Origin: Albula goreensis | Lineage: Eukaryota; Chordata; Actinopteri; Albuliformes; Albulidae | DNA: 64,000 bases | Direction of reading: 5' to 3' | Assembly (NCBI GenBank): GCA_022829145.1 | Contig: CM040747.1 | Location: 36,472,052-36,536,051, forward strand | In this document: positions 23,022 through 33,496 of the stretch, one piece after another | Position numbering within the stretch: position 1 is the first letter of the stretch | Layout: each line of letters opens with the position of its first letter | Made by a program: the position numbers and the translations under genes | The notes under the pieces: model-generated | Seen by the model: only the letters and a program-made list of their open reading frames with translations | The model's database searches: none | What the model was told of the DNA's origin: nothing

Positions 23022-23587
23022 TCCCTCAGTCGGACTGCACTGCTGCAGCTGGGACCTACTGCAGGTGCTGAGGGGGGAGGCACTGACCCGGGACACTGAG
23101 GGGTTCTGCTCCAGCACACTGAGCTTCAGTGGTTCAGTCATAACTTAGAAATGCTCTCACAAGTAATACAATATTTGAGCATAATCATGTTTGAACGTCC
23201 AACAGAATCAAAGCCCAGTGGATGAATAATTATGGTTTTATGAAACACATTTTTTAAAAAATAAGTCAAACACAGTACAGAAAACTATCAACTGGATTAC
23301 TTGCATGAAGCAGTTTTCTGCATTCACTCTCATTAAAAGCTTGAACATGAACTTAACACAATTACTCCCAATCACAATTAATATCATAAAATCAAATGTG
23401 ATATTTTTGGTTATGTTTCCATAAGAGGAAAGTTCTTTTACATTTTTAATGACAGAAAGTATGGACATGAATTAAGGAAAAATTTAGAAACATAGCTTAA
23501 ATCTGTCGGAGAGACTGAACTAGTTAGCATCTGTAGTGTTGAACTGGATTGGACAGCGGTGCTGTTTCCATCAACACCTTCACACCT
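23022..23587. other. Downstream flank of V segment 2, no gene
   Basis: The first 110 bp match the flank of V segment 1, with an extra piece at about 23057-23098. The rest is AT-rich with nothing recognisable. Confidence 0.5.
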
Positions 23588-24059
23588 GAGCTGACTCTTC
23601 CTCACCCTTACAGCTGTTACTGTATTATCCTCAACAATACTACGGTCACTTGGGTGCCACCTCAGTCCCTTGTGTTGAACACAGTGTGAAAGTGAGGCAC
23701 TATCGGCCCCTCCATTGGACTGATGTGTGTTCTACAGAGGTGTTTCATAATCATTATTATGGTGTCTCTGTGGTTCTTCTCAAATAGAGACCATATAACC
23801 CCTCTTATATCACAGTAGGATGGCTCCCCCTTGTGGTGTGGAAAATCATCAAGTCTAAGTACAGTACAAAATCGTTGCTGTCCTGACTAGTTATTTATCA
23901 GTATGTTGCCCAGACTGATATTATTAAATACACATTGGTTTGTCTGAATCATACAACAGAATGTTGTAATCTTAGCATCAAATGGCCCTCATTTGATGAG
24001 GTCAGCACAAACAGTCTTTAAACAGATAACCATATGGAATAACACATACCCTTTGCTCA
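23588..24059. repeat. Inverted repeat, left arm (472 bp)
   Basis: This arm is the reverse complement of 25792-26263 with only scattered substitutions and no length difference (472 bp each). It begins gagctgactcttcc and ends ccctttgctca. No gene is recognised in it. Confidence 0.92.
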
Positions 24060-24837
24060 TGGTAATCTGCAACTATTCACATCATATGCATGATTTCATA
24101 GTGAGCGCTGTAGCGTGGGCGCTCTCTTACTGCGGAACCAAATGCATTTATTTGGAGCTGGTGCTGATCAGGACATCCTAAGACAGAGGAGAGAGACTCA
24201 TGTGTGCTGGCAGGTAGAGGCATCCTTGATTCCATGGTGATGGCCAGGAGCCACGTGAGCACAGAGCCTTGGTAGACTCTCAGCCTCTGTCCCCACATCA
24301 TCTCCTCCAGCAGAGGCATAAGCAGAGGAACTGCTGTGTGGAGACAATTCAACAGACTCAGCAAGAGCCTGAGAACGAGGTGAACAGTCAGAGGCTGGCT
24401 GCTCATTAAGTGGAGCCAAGCAGACTGGGTGAACTAGAGCTCTAACTCAGAGCTAGACCTACATAAATCAGACTCAAGGTAAATGTTAGCAGTGTAAGGT
24501 GAGAAGTGTCTGAGAGTCTTTCTACTCTGACTGCTAAAACTCTTGGAAAAATTAACAGTTTGTCAATTTAACATGGTCTACTCATTTGAGCAGCATGTCC
24601 ATATATTTAAAGTTAAATGTACATAAAAGCAGTACATTATAATTTTCATTCATAACATCTTGATCTGCTCTGATCTATGTGCATAATCACTGGGTATGAA
24701 ATACAGACACTGATATAACTCCCTTCACCCAGCTCTGTCATGGATGGATGTTAGAACAGTGTGCTTCAATAAATCTGAGAATATTATTTTCAGACAGAAA
24801 TCATATCAATGATACCATCCTCTAATCAACTCGGTCT
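24060..24837. other. Spacer within the inverted repeat, first part
   Basis: Contains overlapping open frames on the minus strand (24077-24406 and 24198-24419) without recognisable domains. No other feature. Confidence 0.4.
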
Positions 24838-25378
24838 CTCTGGATGTCTCCATCATCAGCAGAGAGGCCTGGTCAAACCTTATCTTCTTTGCACATGGGA
24901 GCAGTTTATAGCTGACGTCTCTACTGTGACTGATACCTCCACCATGTAACTGATTCCTCTGTTGTTACTCAGTGTAATCTCTGTTGCAGTGGTGAATGTT
25001 ACTTTAAATGTTGTCTTAAAGACAGACTGATGCCTCCACTTCCTGAATGCTGACTGGGAGAAAATACTCCCATGCTACTGTAGGAAGGATGGACTGTCAA
25101 TGTGACTGAACTGAGCCTGTAATCCTACCTTTATTCTTCTTTTTCATAGACTTAGTCGTTCCAGGTGCACTCTTCACTGGCGCAAGTCCAGGACTCCTTT
25201 CAGTGTCAGGCTGAGATGCATCGGCTACCAGAGAGACTGAGACTCAAAGACAAACAGGTAACAGAAAAGATTACATAAATTACACATAAAGTACATGTTA
25301 CACAAATTACCAGTTTAGCATGTGGTTTTGCAGTATGGACACACCGAACTGTTACCTCATTGGTTACTATCTGTGTTA
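24838..25378 (-). pseudogene. Partial duplicate of the coiled-coil-like gene remnant
   Basis: This stretch is a close direct copy of 13588-14126. It keeps the exon-like block at 25224-25129, which reads ADASQPDTERSPGLAPVKSA and PGTTKSMKKKNK with a GT donor and no stop, where the other copy has a stop in the middle. It also keeps the FDQASLLMMETS block near 24870. It lacks the hydrophobic start and the coiled-coil blocks of the first copy, so it cannot be a whole gene. Confidence 0.5.
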
Positions 25379-25791
25379 GTTAGAGTAATTTGCATACAGT
25401 ATGGCTTCAGCGCACTCATACCCAAAATGCCTCAGTTCTGCCTAAATCCATGTTCTGGATGCCATAAATCCATATTGCATCTGCTACAGCCATATGTTAA
25501 ATATTACATTTTCTGTGATATTAAATATCATGTTTTTACTACAAAGAGGGATTTCCTCACCTGTTTTGCTCTTCTTCCTGTTTGAGCCTGTACCAGGCCA
25601 ACTGGTTATTGTCATCCGTGGATGATTCTGCAATCAAATCTTAAACACAATGTATGAAACTTACCTTTGACACCAATTCAGATGACTTGATTTTAAACAC
25701 AATACAAACCATGTAAGCAGAATTATAGGAAGCTTCTAAAATGTGGCAAGTCAGTGAAGGGTTTCCCAATTTTTAAAACTTTAACTGTGTG
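25379..25791. other. Spacer within the inverted repeat, last part
   Basis: No gene is recognised; the open frame at 25322-25585 lacks domain support. Confidence 0.4.
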
Positions 25792-26263
25792 TGAGCAAAG
25801 GGCATGTGTTATTCCATATGGTTATCTGTTTAAATACTGTTTGTGCTGACCTCATCAAATGAGGGCCATTTGATGCTAAGATTACAACATTCTGTTGTGT
25901 GATTCAGACAAACCAATATGTATTTAATAATATCAGTCTGGGCAACATACTGATAAATAACTAGTCAGGACAGCAACGATTTTGTACTGTACTTAGACTT
26001 GATGATTTTCCACACCACAAGGGGGAGCCATTCTACTGTGATATAAGAGGGGTTATATGGTCTCTATTTGAGAAGAACCACAGAGACACCATAATAATGA
26101 TTATGAAACACCTCTGTAGAACACACATCAGTCCAATGGAGGGGCCGATAGTGCCTCACTTTCACACTGTATTCAACACAAGGGACTGAGGTGGCACCCA
26201 AGTGACCGTAGTATTGTTGAGGATAATACAGTAACAGCTGTAAGGGTGAGGAAGAGTCAGCTC
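25792..26263. repeat. Inverted repeat, right arm (472 bp)
   Basis: Reverse complement of 23588-24059, with about 98 percent or better identity by eye and no indels. The right end abuts the truncated Harbinger end at about 26264. Confidence 0.92.
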
Positions 26264-26395
26264 CTGGGTAAGAGCAGATTTTGATGATTAAGAACGTTCG
26301 GTGCATCTGGAGTTGACTTCTCTTATTTTTTCTCTTAACAGAAAATTAAGAGAAAATATAAGAGAAATTTAAGAGAATGTTGCTGCATGAGGCCC
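26264..26395. mobile_element. PIF/Harbinger transposon, terminal fragment
   Basis: About 130 bp matching the right end of the complete-ended element at 32332-33825, including the terminal gctgcatgaggccc and the following att. It is cut on its left by the inverted-repeat arm. Confidence 0.75.
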
Positions 26396-26801
26396 ATTAT
26401 CTAACATACAGACAGTAGCACTGATGCCATATGATAATATGGGTAGAACTTTACTTTCAAACACAGTTAAGTGACAGAGCTACATCATCATATATCAATA
26501 CTTATTTCAGCAACTACTGAATTGCAACATTCAGTCCAATGTGACCAAAGGTGAAATTAGCTATCTTTGTGCAGAAGGCTGGAGGCACAAAAGATTACTT
26601 TAAAAATATTACGCTGAAAAAGTGCTGAAAAGTCATTTTATGGGACAAATTAAACAAGACATAGTAACAAGGAAGCCAATGTTAATGTGTGTGTAATTAC
26701 AGTATTATAGATGTTATATTTACCTCTTTTTTATTGGGGGCTGTCAGAGAAATGCCTTTTTGTCCCTCTTTTCCTTGTCTTATTTTTCTCCTTCTTCCAG
26801 G

Positions 26802-28286
26802 AGCGTCTGTCAGAGGAGTCATTGGATATGTTTGAGTCTCACAGAGTCACACATGGAGCACCCGTCATCCAACTGACAGATGTGCTTAAAAAGAGCAACA
26901 AGGACTTCATCACTTTCAGCATGAATCTAACATGTTTAGCACTCTAGATGTACGTAGACTGAGAATGACTGCAATGTAGTATATCTAGTGCTGCTGGCTC
27001 TAACTATATTCTTACATGGTGTTACATGATGTGCTGGACAGAAAAGTTTATGCCCAAGTCCATGAATACAACTTTTATACCTTGATCATCACTCACAGAA
27101 ATAAATACGACTTTTTCCCTCAACTTAAAACTTATGATAAGACTCAGCTTTCACAGAGTCTTAAGTGTTGCTCTTGTCCCAGACCAAGAAGCTGAGGATC
27201 ATAAATATGGTGACTATAATCCAGGTGATCTGGGCGTCAGCAGCTGGTTAGAGAATGCATTAGGAGCATTAGGTGCTGAAGAGATGTGATATGAGCTGCT
27301 TGCTATGCTGTGTGTCATAGTCTTAGAGTGTATAACTGCCTGCAGGAAAGCTTTGTGTTCTGCATGTGTGAATAAGGTGATTGCTGTGCATACGGTCTCT
27401 CAGTCTGTGAATGTTCCTCTCCTGTCACTCGCTGGGATTGCACTGGATGAGGATGAAGAGAAACACTTCAGACGCTATGAGTGTGAAGGTGTGATATGAC
27501 CTGTTCAAACATGCTTTAAAGATTGTGTACTGCACAGGGTCTCAAGATCCATGGGCCAAAGGTGCTCATACATGATGATTACTGTCCTAAAGGCAAAAGG
27601 GGGGTGTGGAAGCTAAAAGAAAGTTTGCTGTATATAAACTATGGTGAGGATCTTCAATATTCTGGTTTTAGTTACCTCATATAACCCTGTACTGTGCTCC
27701 TCCTTTAAGCTGTTTGCATCACTGTCTAAAATCTTCCAAACCATACCATACTGTAACTGCAGCTACATGATGTCTCCTGATTTTGCTAGATCACGCCCAG
27801 GTATGTAAATGTGTAACAGTATCCTCATACAGCCACCTAGAGTACATGTGACTGGAAGGGGAGCCACCCCTCAGAGTGTTTGTACTCTGGCTGCTGTGCT
27901 CTGTCTCTCTTCCAGCCCTAAACAAAGACTGTGATCTTTCACAACAGTGCAGAACATTTTGTTATTTATATAAATCCATATTTGGGGAACAATTAGAGCA
28001 GTGTGCATCTGTCTCTCTCTTTCTGATCAAAATACCAACTGAGACTCCCATGATGAGCAAATACTAAATGTAAGGAAGTGAAACTGGCTTTCTATCTACT
28101 GGCAGATTTACTGGAACAATCTTCACTCATACCTGGTGCATAACAGATGGCATTCCATTCTTCAAGTTCCAACTGAAAGGAGAATACGCAGATCTCCATG
28201 ATAATAAAAATACAGACAGAATCAGATTCAGTTCAGAACTAGAGGAGAATAAACTGGGTCTCAGCAATACATACCTCTGTGCAGGT
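26802..28286 (+). pseudogene. Unrecognised exon-like blocks in copy A
   Basis: Four blocks have splice-like borders. 26802-26946, after a long pyrimidine tract and ccag, reads ERLSEESLDMFESHRVTHGA, then PVIQLTDVLKKSNKDF. 27403-27489 reads VNVPLLSLAGIALDEDEEKHF. 27916 onward, after ttccag, reads LNKDCDLSQQCRTFC. 28111-28286, after ggcag and before a gtgagt donor, reads FFKFQLKGEYADLH, then DRIRFSSELEENKLGLSNTY and LCAG. The last block weakly recalls the end of an Ig V-type domain (RIRFSSEL...TYLCA), which would suit an immune-receptor remnant, but I do not recognise the gene. The blocks are not in one consistent frame. Confidence 0.3.
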
Positions 28287-28729
28287 GAGTACAGTCTTAT
28301 AATATATTTCAACATGCCACCAGGTTGTAAAAGATCTGCTTAAGGCAACAAGATCACTGTGAGAACTTTAATTTCCTTTATTATAAAATAAGTTCCTACT
28401 TCTGTGTGATCAGATCTTAAATTACAGTGAAGTCGTACTCTATGATGGAATAATATGGCAATTACAAAGTTCATAAATGATATTCAGTACCACAGTAACT
28501 TACCATGGGTAATGTAGTCTGAGAGTTACATTTTCTTCTATTGGCATTTATAATCCATTTATACAGTAACCTAGCATGGATATTAGCTTTAATCATCCAT
28601 TTCATACAGTATTTTAGCAACCATGCTAGATTTATGATTCATTTTATACATTATCTTAGCATGCATGCTACCCTTTGTAATATATTCAGTACCGTAGAAT
28701 GGATTTTAGGTTTTATAACATAGTATACT

Positions 28730-29800
28730 TATGCTGATGTTAACCTTGATGATCCATTTTATAAAATGGGTGTTAGCCTTGATAATCCATTTTATAAGGT
28801 CTGGTAGAATAAGTATTAGTTTTTATAATATATTTTTATCAGTATCCTAGCATGGATGTTAGCCTTGGTAATCCATTTTTGAGGTCTGGTAGAATAAGCA
28901 TTAGCTTTTATAATATATTTTAGTCAGTACCCTAGCATGGGTGTTAGCCTTGATAATCCATTTTAAAAGGACTGGTAGAATAACCATATGCTTTTATAAT
29001 ATATTTTAGTCAGTATCCTAGCATGGGTGTTAGCCTTGATAATCCATTTTAAAAGGACTGGTAGAATAATCATATGCTTTTATAATATATTTTAGTCAGT
29101 ATCCTAGCATGGATGTTAGCCTTGATAATCCATTTTAAAAGGTCTGGTAGAGTAAGCATTTCCTTTTATAATATATTTTAGTCAGTATACTAGCATGGAT
29201 GTTAGCCTTGATAATCCATTTTAAAAGGTCTGGTAGAGTAAGCATAAGCTTTTATAATATATTTTAGTCAGTACCCTAGCATGGATGTTAGCCTTGATAA
29301 TCCATTTTAAAAGGTCTGGTAGAGTAAGCATTTCCTTTTATAATATATTTTAGTCAGTACCCTAGCATGGATGTTAGCCTTGATAATCCATTTTAAAAGG
29401 TCTGGTAGAATAAGCATAAGCTTTTATAATATATTTTAGTCAGTACCCTAGCATGGATGGTAGCCTTGATAATCCATTTTAAAAGGTCTGGTAGAATAAG
29501 CATATGCTTTTATAATATATTTTCGTCAGTATCCTAGCATGGATGTTAGCCTTGATAATCCATTTTGAAAGGTCTGGTAGAATAAGCATATGCTTTTATA
29601 ATATATTTTAGTCAGTATCCTAGCATGGATGTTAGCCTTGATAATCCATTTTAAAAGGTCTGGTAGAATAAGCATATGCTTTTATAATATATTTTAGTCA
29701 GTATCCTAGCATGGATGTTAGCCTTGATAATCCATTTTAAAAGGTCTGGTAGAGTAAGCATTAGCTTTTATAATATATTTTATTCAGTATCCTAGCATGG
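28730..29800 (+). repeat. 86-bp minisatellite, copy A
   Basis: About a dozen units with landmarks gcatggatgttagccttgat, aatccattttaaaaggtctg and ttttataatatattttagtc. The period is about 86 bp (for example 29111 to 29197). Degenerate units extend back to about 28540. Confidence 0.9.
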
Positions 29801-30392
29801 ACATTTGACTGATGTGCCCTGTGTATGGCAGAACGACAAGCAATGCATCATCAAACACTCTCTTGGACACGTAACCAAGTCTCTGTGGTTTTTAATGTTA
29901 TACACATGTTGTGCTAATCTAGTCCTGATTGTGTTCCCTGTCCCACCTACATATTTAATGCCACAGTAACTACATTGATTCATAGCTTATTGTGTTAACT
30001 GAATTTGTCTGTTTGATTATGTATGTCATGTTTGTACTGTTGGTCTTTACTGCACTGGCTTGTGTGTTAAATACCAGGCCTTGTGTGGGTACAGTGTTGA
30101 TTTCTGGGAATTTGCTTCTTACCAGATGGTCTTTGAGATTTTTTTAATAACTGAGATGATTCTGTAGTCCTGAAGCAGGTCTGTGATTCCCAGGATCCTG
30201 ATCAGGTTCTGTCGAGTAAGTGGTGATGAGCAGAATGATTTTCCTTGTGTCTGTTGTTTTGTGGTCAGAAAGGTTTTCCTGGCCTGTCTGAGGAATGATG
30301 TGGAAAACCCTCTTGGTTTCAATGCTTTGAAATGTTTTTGTGGCTTCTTCAATATATCTAGTCTGTATGCAGATCCTGTGGAACTTGAGCAA
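29792..30392 (-). mobile_element. Penelope-like retroelement, GIY-YIG end fragment
   Basis: On the minus strand 29983-29792 reads NQCSYCGIKYVGGTGNTIRT, then RLAQHVYNIKNHRD. That is the Cys-pair, YVG-x-T and R-x-x-x-H pattern of the GIY-YIG endonuclease at the end of Penelope-like elements. The stretch to 30392 has further frame pieces on the same strand. It is a truncated fossil; no reverse transcriptase is seen. Confidence 0.5.
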
Positions 30393-30414
30393 CTGAGATT
30401 TAATTAAACCTTTG

Positions 30415-30600
30415 AAGGTGTGTTTTGAAGGTGTGTTTTGGGTAGAAACTGCTTTTGTGTCGGAAAGTGTGTTTTGGGTAGGGGTGACCTTTGAAGGTGT
30501 GTTTTGGGTAGAAACTGCTTTTGAGTAGGAAGGTGTGTTTTGGGTTGGTGTGACCTGTGAAGGTGTGTTTTAGGTAGAAACTGCTTTTGTTTAGGAGTGT
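30415..30600 (-). repeat. 66-bp tandem repeat, copy A
   Basis: About three units with a period of exactly 66 bp (unit starts at 30430, 30496 and 30562), each carrying ggtgtgttttgggtagaaac twice in variant form. The period equals 22 codons, so the minus strand stays open as a repeating KHTF / SSFYPKHTF pattern. There is no ATG start. Confidence 0.85.
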
Positions 30601-31370
30601 TGACAATGTGTGTTTGGGGATAAGGGGTCTCTTGTATGTGGTTGTGTGTAGAAAATCTATGTATTGAGTGTGTGTGGTGTATTTTAACAGTGATGGATTT
30701 GTAGTGTGTGTTGAGGATCTATCTGCCTATCTACGCTCTTAAACCCACTGTATTTCAGCTTGACCTCGAATAATACCCTGTCAAATAACACACTTTTTTG
30801 GCGATAGACAACTTGCACAGAAAGTTTATATATATTTCTAAATCCCTCTGTATTGAGTCATAACTGCCTCTGATTATAGATGAGCAATTGTGTGTTCATG
30901 CTACCTGGGCTTCACCTGTGCTGTGATTAGGGGTTAAGGACAGGCAGGTTACTGTCTACTGAGGGTGGCTGAAACCATTTCATGGCCTCTTCAGGTGTTC
31001 ACCTTTAAGTAGGAAATGAGGTCACAGACATGCTTCTATTAATTTAAATCAAAAAGTGATGTTGTCATATTTCTTAATAGTATTACAAATGACCATGAGA
31101 GCTGTATTTTAACAACCATGCATTTATGGTGTGCCAAATTACATTTTTGATAGTTACATGGTAGTAAAACAGAGTGCAAGTGCTGAATGAAAAGACTTGG
31201 ACTTCATTATACAGTTTACTGTGTATAGGTGTGTGCTGGGTGTAACATATAGTAAATGAGTGAGAGTGTCATCTCCCATTGCCTTTGAAAGCCTTCTGCT
31301 TGTGCACCTCAGCAGAATGCTGTCGACCTTCATGCAGGAACCTGTGTGACAAAAACAGCAAATAAAGAGA
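30601..31370. other. No gene recognised
   Basis: 30770-31230 is absent from copy B. The sequence is unremarkable, with TG-rich stretches near 30620-30710. Confidence 0.4.
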
Positions 31371-31374
31371 AGAG

Positions 31375-32010
31375 CTCATGGGAGTAGCCAAGGGGTTTGC
31401 TCCTCCCTCCGCCTCCAACCTCTCCCGGCACTCACGCCTTCCTGTTAGGGATCCATCTCCCCAGATGGACTGCGCCCCTTTTCATGAGGGGTCCAGGCCT
31501 CAGACCACCAGGGGGCGCCCCTGTCAGGCACTGGATGTGTGGCCTTCCCCTGCTGATAAGCATAGCAGCTCCCTCAGGAAGTCCGGAGGGCTGGACATCA
31601 CATCCTCCCAGGTCACTCTCCGGCTGTCCCAGGGTGCCTAGGCTACAGGGGCTGCCAGACTATGGCGCTCTGCCTTGGGCCTGGCCTTGGCCTTCATGCA
31701 GCCTCTGGATGGCATTGGGTGGGTCGGAAAGAAAAAAAAAATCCTCCAGGAAAACAAAAAGGGAAAAACAAAACCCTTCCACTCACACACCAGCGACTAT
31801 GCCTGCACTGTCCACCAATGTGTTGCAGTGGCAGGCTTGGCCACAGGGCCGGGTGGTTTGTGAAAGAGGAAACACAGCAAAAGTTCATCAAAAAGGGGCC
31901 AAAGGCCTGTTAGTGAGGCTGTTGCTGTTCAAGTTCCTGCATTCTCTCCAGGCTGAAGGAGGGAATTGGAACTGACAGCAATCTCATGGGAGGAGCCCTC
32001 CACCTCTCCT
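31375..32010 (+). mobile_element. GC-rich interspersed repeat, copy A
   Basis: A GC-rich repeat of about 635 bp whose two ends share ctcatgggaggagcc-like sequence followed by a cctcc-rich piece. Its 3' half is related to the repeat at 16188-16606. Open frames of up to 190 codons come from its base composition, not from a recognised protein. It is a fossil repeat of uncertain class, possibly LTR-like. Confidence 0.45.
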
Positions 32011-32698
32011 GGCCTAATAGTTAGAGCCAAATACAGCCATACACCATTAAGTTAATAAAGTGCTTCACTACAAGCCTGTCATAAATTTTACATCCATTAT
32101 CAAACCATAATATGATCCCAGGCTGCGTTCAAATAGTCCTTTTTCCTTAGGAAGGTTTACATTACACATTCACCAATACACTACCCAGCATGCGCTGCAG
32201 CTAATATGCTAATGAGGAGTCCAACTGCAACAGACTGTTGCTAACAAACACTGGAACTACAACTGGCACACAGGCTGAGACACACATTTTGCTTACTGAC
32301 AGTGTCAATTTATTACACATTGGGCATCATGCAGAAAGCTACATAAGAACAAATTTCCTCTTATTTTTGTTTGTATCCACGATTTGTTCTTATTTTGTTA
32401 GTACCCACTGATTTCTGGGATTCACCAATGTTTTCTTATTTTTGCTCTTCTCTTAGGTAAGAGAAATTTTAGAAGTCCACAAATTGTTTGTCCAATGCAT
32501 GGAAACATAAGTTTTAAATTTGAGGAACATACAAAATGCATGAATATTATATAATCAAATTGAAATTATTATATGTTTTAGAGTAATTATAATGATTGGA
32601 TTACTAAATTTGTGGGCTAAAGAAATACGATTGGTCAATTGATCCAAATTAAGACTATAAAAACCCTTGATGATATTGTATGCGCGTTCAGCTTCTGA

Positions 32699-32830
32699 AT
32701 GGCTTACATTCTGCTCTTAGATGCTTTGGCAATCCAGGCCTTATGCAGAGAACATGTTTATAGAGATCGCACAGATCTATTTGATGAGACGGATAAATGG
32801 CTGCTGAGCCATTCTGATGCTCGAAACTGA
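32699..32830 (+). pseudogene. Harbinger transposase N-terminal fragment
   Basis: After a tataaaa box at about 32656, ATG opens MAYILLLDALAIQALCREHV, then YRDRTDLFDETDKWLLSHSD and a stop. The R-E-x-V-x-R-D-R-x-x-L-F-D, then D-x-x-x-x-x-H/R pattern is typical of the N terminus of Harbinger/HARBI1-type transposases. Weaker matches continue in other frames to about 32930. Loss of frame makes it non-functional. Confidence 0.6.
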
Positions 32831-33152
32831 TGCAAGAGGAGCGTCTGACTGGACACATGTCAGTTCCACCTTTCCAATCATTTCTTCAAATCTTAGGCCT
32901 ACTGTGAGACCGCCCCTCCTCCAGTTATCATCATGGAGCGCTTGGCTTGGGCAGTGTGTTTTTTTTTCATCATTTTTGTTTTCACGTCAAACCATTTTCT
33001 TTTAATTTCAGTTACTGCGTGTCCCTCTGCGGACATGCATTTACAGCATCACAAATGTTTTGCCATTGCTGGGTTTTTTATTTTCCTGTAACTCCAGTAC
33101 AGACGCTGTGGAAAATCACGTTTACTTTGTTTGAGTGTTTTATTTAGCAGTA

Positions 33153-33496
33153 CAGGTATGCACTGCGTAACGTCCATTCGGGCAACCTCTGACCACATAC
33201 ACGTCCATGGTCCCATAAGGTTACAACTGAGTTCACAAATCCTGATTGGAGAACGGGACGGAGCGAACTGAAACAATTAAACCCATATATTACCTTTGCC
33301 AGATACATGAGCTGAAATACACGACTATATGTGTACAGTATCTTGGCCATTTAGTCAATACAGGTACACTACAGTATCCGACAGTTTTGCAAAGTATATA
33401 CAATAACATGGTGTTCGCACAACGTCCAAATTGCATAACGTCATATTTCACAGAATGTATTGTGTATCGCACACATACTCCTAGGCTACATACCTG
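33153..33496. mobile_element. Tigger-like (TcMar) non-autonomous element
   Basis: It begins CAGGTATGCACTGCGTAACG after a TA and ends CATACCTG before a TA, giving 8-bp perfect terminal inverted repeats and a TA target duplication. Internal motifs (accacatacacg, ggtcccataag, gttcgcacaacg) match the style of Tigger/pogo-derived non-autonomous elements. It sits inside the Harbinger element, so it is younger. Confidence 0.75.

Larger units (their letters stand above)
26396..32150 (+). repeat. Segmental duplication, copy A
   Basis: Direct duplicate of 33826-37806, high identity over most of its length. Copy A has about 375 bp (27244-27618) and about 460 bp (30770-31230) that copy B lacks, and about a dozen units of an 86-bp minisatellite where B has about two. 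Copy B has about 95 bp (34400-34500) that A lacks. Contents in order: exon-like blocks, the 86-bp array, a Penelope-like fragment, a 66-bp array and a GC-rich interspersed repeat. Confidence 0.85.

Noticed and set aside
24077-24419. Two overlapping minus-strand frames in the inverted-repeat loop, considered as a J-C immunoglobulin part
   Set aside because: No FGxG J motif, no paired Cys/Trp C-domain pattern and no recombination signal with a 23-bp spacer were found.
27876-28067. A signal-peptide-like VFVLWLLCSVSLPA stretch in both duplicates
   Set aside because: It has no ATG and overlaps the pyrimidine tract and acceptor of the following block, so the hydrophobic reading is probably a by-product of the splice site.
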